Assembly: GCA_944326855.1 (NCBI GenBank)
Contig: CALVFO010000050.1
Location: 1-60,335 of the forward strand
Source of the DNA: an uncultured Alistipes sp.
Lineage (GTDB): Bacteria; Bacteroidota; Bacteroidia; Bacteroidales; Rikenellaceae
DNA length: 60,335 nt
Direction of reading: 5' to 3'
Under the pieces are notes generated by a model. That model was given only the letters and a program-made list of their open reading frames with translations, searched no databases and had not been told where the DNA came from. A program made the position numbers and the translations under genes. Positions 46,782 through 53,874 of the stretch are shown here, piece after piece; the stretch's first letter is position 1, and every line of letters begins with the position of its first letter.

Positions 46782-48236
46782 TTACAGCGTAATTTTCACC
46801 ACATCATCCATATCGGTTCGTTGGGCCGGATCGATCATAAAAGTCATGAATCCGTCCCGATAAATATAGGGAATGGGTTCCCCGGTTCTCAACAGGATGA
46901 CTTCCGAAGGTTTCCGATCGACCTTCACCGAGACATCCCGGGTGAAATCGGGCAGCACATGCAAATACCAATGGTTCCCCCGAGTCGTAATGCGCACATT
47001 GCTCAATTGGGCCCCCGGCGTAGGACCGGCACCGATAAGCGACTCCCCGCTGTGTTTCATCCAGGCGGCCAAGCCCTCCATCTGTTTATAATAATTGGGG
47101 TGCATGGTTCCTTGTCCGCTGGGGCCGACATTGATCAGGAAATTTCCTCCCAACGAACGACAGGCCGTCAAATGATCGAAAAACCAGGAATAGGGGCGGA
47201 AACTGCCGGTCGAGTCGTAACCCCAGCCGCAACCGCCCTGATCACTCCAGATGTGGCAGCAATCCCACCATTTCGAGGGAATATAGGTAGGCAACTGACA
47301 TTCGAAAGGCGTGGTAAAATCACCGATCCGCATTCCTTTTCCATGAGGATCATCCGGATTGATGATATTGGACCAACGGTCGTTAATGACGATGTCGGGC
47401 TGCAAGGAACGAATCCAGGCATAAATCTGATCCGTATGCATATCGTCGATTCCCCGATAGTTCATACCATCCAACCACAGAACGTCAATTTTTCCGTACC
47501 GAGTCAGCAACTCTTCCATCTGAGCCATCGCAAAAGCCAGAAACGTGACGTATTCGCGATAATTGGCCACTGAATCGGTAATCGGCGGCAGGGGTTTATC
47601 CCGCAAGCGGGCATCGTATTCGTTGGGATGCAACAGCCCCGGATAGTGCCAGTCTCGGGGGGAGAAATAGAATCCGACCTTGAGTCCATTGGCGCGACAA
47701 GCCTCTACATAGGTCTTCAACAAATCGCGTCCCCCCATATACTGTTTGGTGCCGATTCCGTATTTTGACGGCCACAGCGCATAGCCGTCATGATGTTTGG
47801 TCGTCAGCACGGCATAGGTAAATCCGGCCTCCTTGGCGGCCTTGAGCCACTGGTCGGGATCATATTCCTGCGGATCGAACCGCTCGGCCAACGCATAATA
47901 TTTATCCGGAGGAGCCACCTTCCCGCCATACTTATAATAGGAAATCATATCCCAGGAGGGTTGGGCGCCCACGACGCTGTGGATTCCCCAATGCATGAAA
48001 AGTCCCAGACTGGCATCTGGAAACCATTGGGCTCCGGGAGCCGGATTGGGCATCACCACCGGAGCGGAAAGCGGTGTTTCGATCACGCGCCGGGTACGCT
48101 CGATATCCTGGGGGTCGATTTTATAAGATTCGGGATAGGAAAACGTGGGAGCCTGCGCCATAAGGACCGTGGCTTCCACCGCGACTGCCATCGTCATCAG
48201 GACAGTTCGCACACTCATCGATGGGAGTTTGATCAT
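46782..48236 (-). CDS. Secreted alpha-L-fucosidase (GH29)
   Basis: A 484-aa enzyme with a signal peptide (VAVEATVLMAQ, cleavage near 28). The GH29 barrel (about 65-390) shows WFPDASLGLFMHWGIHS, AVLTTKHHDGYALWPS (HHDGF-like, about 138-153) and the nucleophile D256 in VLWLDGM. FLINVGPSGQG and a C-terminal beta domain (about 400-484) follow. Releases fucose from glycans, probably periplasmic or surface. Start at 48236; an internal ATG at 48218 would also leave a signal peptide. A full promoter lies upstream. Confidence 0.93.
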   Translation of the reverse strand: MIKLPSMSVRTVLMTMAVAVEATVLMAQAPTFSYPESYKIDPQDIERTRRVIETPLSAPVVMPNPAPGAQWFPDASLGLFMHWGIHSVVGAQPSWDMISYYKYGGKVAPPDKYYALAERFDPQEYDPDQWLKAAKEAGFTYAVLTTKHHDGYALWPSKYGIGTKQYMGGRDLLKTYVEACRANGLKVGFYFSPRDWHYPGLLHPNEYDARLRDKPLPPITDSVANYREYVTFLAFAMAQMEELLTRYGKIDVLWLDGMNYRGIDDMHTDQIYAWIRSLQPDIVINDRWSNIINPDDPHGKGMRIGDFTTPFECQLPTYIPSKWWDCCHIWSDQGGCGWGYDSTGSFRPYSWFFDHLTACRSLGGNFLINVGPSGQGTMHPNYYKQMEGLAAWMKHSGESLIGAGPTPGAQLSNVRITTRGNHWYLHVLPDFTRDVSVKVDRKPSEVILLRTGEPIPYIYRDGFMTFMIDPAQRTDMDDVVKITL

Positions 48237-48261
48237 AAAACACGTAAATTATCCGTACCTG

Positions 48262-48292
48262 CAAAGATAAATTTTCGTCCAGGAAAAACAAA
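48262..48292 (-). promoter_or_regulatory. Promoter of the GH29 fucosidase gene
   Basis: On the minus strand TTTG (complement of 48289-48292), 19 bases, TATCTTTG (complement of 48262-48269): full match. Confidence 0.8.
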
Positions 48293-48715
48293 TGGGGGAG
48301 GCGGAAGCCCCCCGAAATTTCACCTGGCTGCCATTCCCGACTCAGCTCCCGAAGGCAACCAACGGAAATGCCCCCGGCAAAACCTTCGGGTCCTCTATCG
48401 TCCGATCACAGACAGTCTTTTTCGGCTGGGAATGCACATAAGGGATGTATGCGAACGGTGTGTTCGAAAAACAGATGGACAGGGCGATCCGAAAACATTT
48501 CTTGGCAGGCTGAAGGCACGGCACCCGATACGAGCGTCACCGTCTCCTATTTCGATCATCTTCCCGGAGCCAACCCGGCAGATTTTCGGCAAACCGTCTG
48601 CCGCAACAACCCCATCAGGCGGATCGGATCGGTTCCTTTTTTACAGGCCGGACGAACGGTTTTCAGAAGCAGTCGTCAGTTCCACGCAAAGGGGAGAACC
48701 AACATGCGATCTCAT

Positions 48716-48750
48716 AAAAAAAGGTCTTTGCTCGGGATGCAAAGACCTTT
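48716..48750 (-). terminator. Intrinsic terminator of the tRNA-Pro pair
   Basis: Stem aaaggtctttgc / gcaaagaccttt, 7-base loop; on the minus strand it ends in a T run. Confidence 0.88.
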
Positions 48751-48766
48751 CATGTTTGATTTTCTG

Positions 48767-48841
48767 TCGGGGTACCGGGATTCGAACCCGGGACCTCCAA
48801 CTCCCGAAGCTGGCGCGCTAACCGGACTGCGCTACACCCCG
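48767..48841 (-). tRNA. tRNA-Pro (anticodon CGG)
   Basis: The minus strand folds as a cloverleaf of 75 nt without encoded CCA: acceptor CGGGGTG / TACCCCG, anticodon arm CCAGC-TTCGGGA-GTTGG giving anticodon CGG, and T loop GGTTCGAATCC. Second of two tRNA-Pro genes 60 bases apart. Confidence 0.95.
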
Positions 48842-48900
48842 ATAGTGGTTGGCGATCACGAAACGCTGGCAAGGCATGCTGCGAACAAGAGGGCCTTTTG

Positions 48901-48975
48901 TCGGGGTACCAGGATTCGAACCTGGGACCCCCTGCTCCCAAAGCAGGTGCGCTAACCGGACTGCGCTACACCCCG
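48901..48975 (-). tRNA. tRNA-Pro (anticodon TGG)
   Basis: The minus strand folds as a cloverleaf of 75 nt: acceptor CGGGGTG / TACCCCG, anticodon arm CCTGC-TTTGGGA-GCAGG giving TGG, and T loop GGTTCGAATCC. No encoded CCA. First of the two genes; together they read CCG and the other CCN codons. Confidence 0.95.
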
Positions 48976-49005
48976 TCATTTTCGAGCGTTCCGCGAAAGA
49001 CGAGG

Positions 49006-49036
49006 CAAAAGTAATATGTTTTTTTGGATTTACAAA
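49006..49036 (-). promoter_or_regulatory. Promoter of the tRNA-Pro pair
   Basis: On the minus strand TTTG (complement of 49033-49036), 19 bases, TACTTTTG (complement of 49006-49013): full match, 30 bases before the first tRNA and starting one base after the neighbouring gene's stop codon. Confidence 0.8.
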
Positions 49037-49915
49037 CTAAAAATCGCTTTTTTGGCTCAAGACGATCACTCGGCTCCCGGGCAAATCGGGAATATAGAGT
49101 TTATTTCCCTGAATATCGATCCGTGCCGGACCCGCCGGAACTTCGGGCAGATCGAACAAGGTTACCTCGGCAGTCTGCAAGTCATAATATCCGAGCTGAC
49201 CTTCTTCCCAACTGGTGAAGTACAGTTTGCGTCCATCGGCTCCCAAAGCCAAACCGTCGTATTGCCCCTGGCGCTCGGTCAGACGATCGACACGCGGGTT
49301 TTTCAGGTCATCGATCCGATAGATCACATTGGCTTCGGTCGTCACGCCATCAGGCGGATACGATGCGATATAGGCCTTGTTCCCGTCCACAACGATGCCA
49401 TTGGCACCCGGTATTTCGGCAACCAGCTTTAACGTATCCCCGGGAGCCTCCACATTCAGACTGTACAATTTCCCGGCATCGGTAACCGTGACATACAACA
49501 GACTGTCCTGAAAAGCCAGGTCATTGACAAAAAGCTCACCTTCCGGAAACGAAATCACCCGGGGCAGGGAATCCACGGCATTCAGATCATAAACCACCAG
49601 TTTGCCTACATCGGCGATATAGAGATGATGGTTCCGGATCCGCATTCCTTTGGGGGCCGACAAAACGCTGTCGGCCGGAATCAGCGTACGAGTGGTGTCT
49701 CCGGCAACTTCCAGGATATAGCCCCGTCCCTCCTGATTCAGCGGATTGAGTTCATCGGTGCCGAAACTGGCCACCAGCAAACGATCGCCGTCCACCAAGA
49801 CGCTTTCACAATAACGAATGCTGTCGGAAAGCACCGCAACATTCAGGTCGTTTTCAGGTTGTGCGCAACCGGCCAACAAGACCAGCCATGCCGTCGAGAA
49901 AAAGATCTTTTTCAT
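49037..49915 (-). CDS. Beta-propeller lipoprotein (SMP-30/gluconolactonase-like)
   Basis: A 292-aa lipoprotein; signal ending LVLLAGC (Cys17). The mature part is a chain of short beta strands with repeated blades typical of a six-bladed propeller: VDGDRLLVASFGTDEL, GMRIRNHHLYIADVG, FVNDLAFQDSLLYVTV, GIVVDGNKAYIASY, GLALGADGRKLYFTSW, RIDIQGNKLYIPDLPG. It resembles SMP-30/gluconolactonase proteins; no catalytic activity can be assigned. It follows the HAD gene by 12 bases, so they are likely an operon. Confidence 0.78.
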   Translation of the reverse strand: MKKIFFSTAWLVLLAGCAQPENDLNVAVLSDSIRYCESVLVDGDRLLVASFGTDELNPLNQEGRGYILEVAGDTTRTLIPADSVLSAPKGMRIRNHHLYIADVGKLVVYDLNAVDSLPRVISFPEGELFVNDLAFQDSLLYVTVTDAGKLYSLNVEAPGDTLKLVAEIPGANGIVVDGNKAYIASYPPDGVTTEANVIYRIDDLKNPRVDRLTERQGQYDGLALGADGRKLYFTSWEEGQLGYYDLQTAEVTLFDLPEVPAGPARIDIQGNKLYIPDLPGSRVIVLSQKSDF

Positions 49916-49927
49916 AGTCGATAATCA

Positions 49928-50560
49928 TTAAGGTTTTATGGGATAACGGTCGAACAACGACCGGAAATCTTCATGAATCCGGGCCTCATAGGTATGAAAG
50001 CCCAAGGTGGCCGCCGTTGTCACATTGGCCGGTCCGTCATCGATCAGCAGGGTCTCCGAGGGGAGGATGTCGCTGTCGGCGATCATCTTTTCGAAGATGG
50101 CCGGTTCGGGTTTCACCAGCTTCATTTCATACGAAAGGTATATCCGATCGAAATAATCCTCGACGGCAAGCCCTTGCTTCGTAAAAAGGTTTCGTCGAAT
50201 CCATTCGAACATGATGACGTTGGTATTGCTGAGCATGAACAGCCGATAGCCCCGACGACGCAACGAACGCAGCATATCCAGTTTGTAGTCGGGAATATCG
50301 ATCAGAAAACGGCACCACGCCTCATCGACGGCACGAGGATCGACCGGATGCCCCACCTGTTCGGAGACATACCGATACAGATCTTCGGGTTGTGCCGAGC
50401 CGTTTTCCAACGCCAGAAAGACTCCGCTCTGTTTGTACGGATCGATCAGGCGTTCGGGGGCCGGAAGCCCCAGGCGGCGAAAGGCATCGAGGCATCGTTG
50501 CAGATCGTAGTCGATCAGCACACCCCCCAAATCAAATACGATCGTACGAATGTTTGTCAT
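49928..50560 (-). CDS. HAD-superfamily hydrolase (HAD-IA)
   Basis: A 210-aa phosphatase-like protein. HAD motifs are TIVFDLGGVLIDYD (motif I; the usual DxD reads DLG), MLSNTN (motif II, about 111-116), Lys in VKPEPAIF (motif III, about 150-157) and LLIDDGPANV (motif IV, about 173-182). DLG instead of DxD in motif I suggests a member resembling YihX-like phosphatases, where DLGGVL is common. Start is 50560 (MTNIRTIVFDLGG); the longer frame lies upstream. The lipoprotein follows at 12 bases. Confidence 0.88.
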   Translation of the reverse strand: MTNIRTIVFDLGGVLIDYDLQRCLDAFRRLGLPAPERLIDPYKQSGVFLALENGSAQPEDLYRYVSEQVGHPVDPRAVDEAWCRFLIDIPDYKLDMLRSLRRRGYRLFMLSNTNVIMFEWIRRNLFTKQGLAVEDYFDRIYLSYEMKLVKPEPAIFEKMIADSDILPSETLLIDDGPANVTTAATLGFHTYEARIHEDFRSLFDRYPIKP

Positions 50561-50623
50561 GATTTTTGCTGCTTGGATTCGGGGGTAAAGATAGCAAGAA
50601 ACCCCAAAGTTCATCAAGCCCAA

Positions 50624-50654
50624 TTTGCTTATTGCGTTGCTTTTTCTAACTTTG
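50624..50654 (+). promoter_or_regulatory. Promoter of DUF4492-cydAB
   Basis: TTTG (50624-50627), 19 bases, TAACTTTG (50647-50654): full match, 26 bases before the start codon. Confidence 0.8.
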
Positions 50655-50679
50655 AAAGACAAACACTCATTCGACAACC

Positions 50680-50904
50680 ATGGGAACGGATCATCTTTTG
50701 TACCGCATATACCGTTTTTATCGGGACGGATTCCGCAATATGACGGTGGGACGAACCTTATGGGCGTTGATTCTGCTCAAACTGTTCATTTTGTTCGCCA
50801 TTCTGAAAGTGTTCTTTTTTCCCGATTTTCTGGGACGCTTCGACAACGAAACCCAACGAGGAGAATACGTCCGCGACCAACTGATCGAACGAAATGCACC
50901 ATAG
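50680..50904 (+). CDS. DUF4492 small membrane protein
   Basis: A 74-aa protein with one transmembrane helix (about 26-46, TLWALILLKLFILFAILKVFF) and the family signature YRFYRDGFRNMTVGRTLW before it and FFPDFLGRFDNE after. DUF4492 is found next to cytochrome bd genes in Bacteroidota; a role like the small subunit CydX is inference. It has its own full promoter and precedes cydA by 123 bases. Confidence 0.9.
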   Translation: MGTDHLLYRIYRFYRDGFRNMTVGRTLWALILLKLFILFAILKVFFFPDFLGRFDNETQRGEYVRDQLIERNAP

Positions 50905-51027
50905 CTTCAATTTACACACTATAACATGCAAATAATCAAACAGTTTCAATCGCACACCCGATAAAGCCTCGCCGTTTTCCGACAGGCCTTGCAATACCCA
51001 ACGAGTTTTCATGCAAAAATAACGCCT

Positions 51028-52605
51028 ATGTTACTTTCTACGACAGATCTGATGAGTGTGGTGGATTGGTCTCGGGCCCAATTCGCCATGACGGCCATCT
51101 ACCACTGGCTGTTCGTTCCACTGACCCTGGGGCTCGGATTCATCTGCGCCATCATGGAGACGATCTACTACCGCAGCGGCAATCCGTTCTGGAAACGCAC
51201 CGTCAAATTCTGGATGCGCATTTTCGGGATCAACTTCGCCATAGGCGTCGCTACCGGCATCATTCTCGAATTCGAATTCGGCACCAACTGGTCGAATTAT
51301 TCCCATTTCGTAGGCGATATTTTCGGCGCCCCGCTGGCCATCGAAGGCATCATGGCCTTCTTCATGGAAAGCACGTTCATCGCCGTCATGTTTTTCGGAT
51401 GGAACAAGGTTTCCAAAGGTTTTCACCTGGCATCGACCTGGCTGACAGCCATCGGGGCCAACCTGTCGGCCTTGTGGATTCTGGTCGCCAACGCCTGGAT
51501 GCAATATCCGGTAGGCATGACCTTCAACCCCGAAACGGCCCGCAACGAAATGACCTCGTTCTGGGAAGTACTTTTCTCGCCCGTGGCCATGAACAAGTTT
51601 TTCCATACGGTCACTTCGGGGTATGTACTGGCCGCCGTAGTGGTAATCGGTATCAGCGCCTGGTTCCTGCTGAAAAAACGCGAAGAGGTCATGGCCCGCA
51701 AGAGCATGGTGGTCGCCGCCTTGTTCGGTGGAGTGAGCATGCTGCTGTTATTATGGACGGGCGACGGATCGGCCAAGATCATCGCCAAGGTCCAGCCCAT
51801 GAAACTGGCCTCCATGGAGGCTCTTTATGACGGGAAATCCGGAGCCGGGCTCTCGGTGATCGGCCTGCTGAAAAACGAGTCGCAACGCAGCCAAGAGGAC
51901 GAACCCTTCCATTTCAACCTGGAGGTTCCCAAGATGCTTTCGTGGTTAAGTTTCGGAGATGGCAACGCTTATGTAGCCGGCATCAACGACCTGATCGACG
52001 GGAATCCGGAACAGGGGATTCTCTCTACCGAAGAAAAAATGCGGCGAGGACGTATCGCCATCGAAGCCCTGGCCGACTACCGCGATGCCCGTCAGTCGGG
52101 GGATTCGACCCGAATCGCCTCCACGCTGCAGAAATTCGATCCCAAGACCCAAGAAGGGAAAGCCTTCCTGAACGACTACTTTAAGTATTTCGGGTACGGC
52201 TATCTCACTTCACCCCAGGATACCGTCCCCAACGTGCCATTGATTTTCTATGCCTTCCGTGTGATGGTCGGATTGGGCTGCTATTTCCTGCTGCTGTTTA
52301 TCGTTGTACTGTATCTGGCCAAAAAGGAACGTCTGGGACAGTATCCGTGGATGAATCACCTGATGTTATGGTCGATTCCCCTGGTGTATCTGTGCAGCGT
52401 TTCGGGATGGATCGTCGCCGAATTCGGACGCCAACCCTGGACGATTCAGGATTTGCTGCCCACCGTGGCCGCCGTATCGAGGGTAGACTCCACCTCGGTC
52501 ATGGTGACCTTCTTTATCTTCGTGGCCCTGTTTACCACGCTGCTGATCGCCGAGCTGATGATCATGACCCGCCAGATCAAAATCGGCCCGCACGACGAAC
52601 AATAA
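51028..52605 (+). CDS. cydA: Cytochrome bd ubiquinol oxidase subunit I
   Basis: Quinol-binding subunit (525 aa) of the high-affinity bd oxidase, reducing O2 to water without proton pumping. The first helix carries a conserved haem-ligand His (AIYHWLFVPLTLGLG), and later HTVTSGYVLA and the GWIVAEFGRQPW motif (about 466-477) are visible. The family's Q-loop is of the short form. Start at 51028 (MLLSTTDLMSVVDWSRAQF). cydB lies 32 bases downstream. No separate cydX is seen; the upstream DUF4492 protein may fill that role. Confidence 0.95.
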   Translation: MLLSTTDLMSVVDWSRAQFAMTAIYHWLFVPLTLGLGFICAIMETIYYRSGNPFWKRTVKFWMRIFGINFAIGVATGIILEFEFGTNWSNYSHFVGDIFGAPLAIEGIMAFFMESTFIAVMFFGWNKVSKGFHLASTWLTAIGANLSALWILVANAWMQYPVGMTFNPETARNEMTSFWEVLFSPVAMNKFFHTVTSGYVLAAVVVIGISAWFLLKKREEVMARKSMVVAALFGGVSMLLLLWTGDGSAKIIAKVQPMKLASMEALYDGKSGAGLSVIGLLKNESQRSQEDEPFHFNLEVPKMLSWLSFGDGNAYVAGINDLIDGNPEQGILSTEEKMRRGRIAIEALADYRDARQSGDSTRIASTLQKFDPKTQEGKAFLNDYFKYFGYGYLTSPQDTVPNVPLIFYAFRVMVGLGCYFLLLFIVVLYLAKKERLGQYPWMNHLMLWSIPLVYLCSVSGWIVAEFGRQPWTIQDLLPTVAAVSRVDSTSVMVTFFIFVALFTTLLIAELMIMTRQIKIGPHDEQ

Positions 52606-52637
52606 CCCTTTTGCTCACGACCTAAAACGACTCACAG

Positions 52638-53786
52638 ATGGATACTTACATGATATTGCAACACTACTGGTGGTTTATCATCAGCCTGCTGGGCGCTTTG
52701 CTGGTGTTCCTGCTTTTCGTGCAGGGCGGGCAGGGATTGCTGTACACCATCGGCCGTACGGAACCCCAACGAAACATGATCGTCAACAGCCTGGGACGTA
52801 AATGGGAGTTTACCTTCACCACCTTAGTGACGTTCGGCGGCGCATTCTTCGCTTCGTTCCCCCTGTTTTACAGCACCAGTTTCGGCGGCGCTTTTTACGT
52901 CTGGATGTTGATTCTGCTGGTATTCGTCATTCAGGCGGTCGCCTACGAATTCCGGCGCAAACCCCATAATTTCTTAGGCGAGAAAACCTATAACGCCTTT
53001 CTGATCATCAATGGGGTAGCGGGTGCCTTTTTACTGGGCGCAGCCGTAGCCACGCTCTTTACCGGTGCGCCGTTCACCGTGGACCGCATGAACCTGACCC
53101 ACTATCAGGGCTGGAATACCATTTCGCAATGGGATACCCCCTGGCGCGGACTCGACGCCCTGAGCGACTACCGCAACTGGGCTTTGGGTTTCAGCGTACT
53201 GTTTCTGTCCCGGGTGCTGGGGCTCGAATATTTTTTGAACAATATCGACGATCAGGAAATCACCGAACGATCCCGCAAACATTTGTTGTACAATGCTATT
53301 CCTTTTGTCGTTTGCTTTCTGGTCTTTGCCATCAGCCTGATGTTCTCGTCTGGCTGGACGGTCGATCCCTCCACGGGCGTCATCTCGACCGAAGACTACA
53401 AATACCTGCACAATTTTCTGGCGATGCCGCTGTTGCTGGTACTCTTCCTGCTGGGCGTCGTGGCCGTGCTGTGGAGCATCTGGATCGGGATTCGGCAAGG
53501 ATCGCGCCGGGCCATCTGGTTCGGCGGCGCAGGAACCGTTCTCACGGTACTGGCTCTGCTGCTCGTGGCCGGCTATAACAATACGGCCTACTATCCTTCT
53601 CTGACCGACATGCAAAGTTCGCTGACCATCTACAACAGCTCGTCCAGCGAATTTACGCTCCGGGTGATGAGTTTCGTCTCGATCCTGATTCCCTTTGTCG
53701 TAGCCTATATCTGGTACGCCTGGCGGGCCATGAATCGTAAGCGAATCTCCCGCGAAGAGATGGAAAACGAAGAACACCTGTATTGA
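52638..53786 (+). CDS. cydB: Cytochrome bd ubiquinol oxidase subunit II
   Basis: Membrane partner of CydA (382 aa, the usual length), with about eight to nine helices. Visible are WWFIISLLGALLVFLLFVQGGQ at the start (family WFxLxGVLxxGFxxxxGFDxG region) and VIQAVAYEFRRKPHN, GVAGAFLLGAAVATLF, and the C-terminal basic end. The start at 52638 follows cydA by 32 bases. No terminator is seen before the next gene. Confidence 0.93.
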   Translation: MDTYMILQHYWWFIISLLGALLVFLLFVQGGQGLLYTIGRTEPQRNMIVNSLGRKWEFTFTTLVTFGGAFFASFPLFYSTSFGGAFYVWMLILLVFVIQAVAYEFRRKPHNFLGEKTYNAFLIINGVAGAFLLGAAVATLFTGAPFTVDRMNLTHYQGWNTISQWDTPWRGLDALSDYRNWALGFSVLFLSRVLGLEYFLNNIDDQEITERSRKHLLYNAIPFVVCFLVFAISLMFSSGWTVDPSTGVISTEDYKYLHNFLAMPLLLVLFLLGVVAVLWSIWIGIRQGSRRAIWFGGAGTVLTVLALLLVAGYNNTAYYPSLTDMQSSLTIYNSSSSEFTLRVMSFVSILIPFVVAYIWYAWRAMNRKRISREEMENEEHLY

Positions 53787-53874
53787 TCCGAACGAGGATC
53801 GAACCCCATGGGAGGAAATGATCCGAAGCGACAATCGATTGTGAAACCATCATACTAACCCAAAACCATAAATC

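Larger units (their letters stand above)
48237..48766. other. Intergenic region between fucosidase and tRNA-Pro genes
   Basis: Holds the fucosidase promoter (48262-48292) and the tRNA terminator (48716-48750). The stretch 48293-48715 has no gene, RNA or repeat that I can support. A plus-strand open frame from 48368 to 48955 runs antisense through both tRNAs and is rejected. Confidence 0.6.

Noticed and set aside
47790-48821. 343-codon open frame on the plus strand overlapping the fucosidase and a tRNA
   Set aside because: Antisense to the GH29 gene and running through tRNA-Pro.
48368-48955. Plus-strand frame encoding a segment like RDSNPGPPTPEAG
   Set aside because: This is the well-known false protein seen antisense to tRNA genes.
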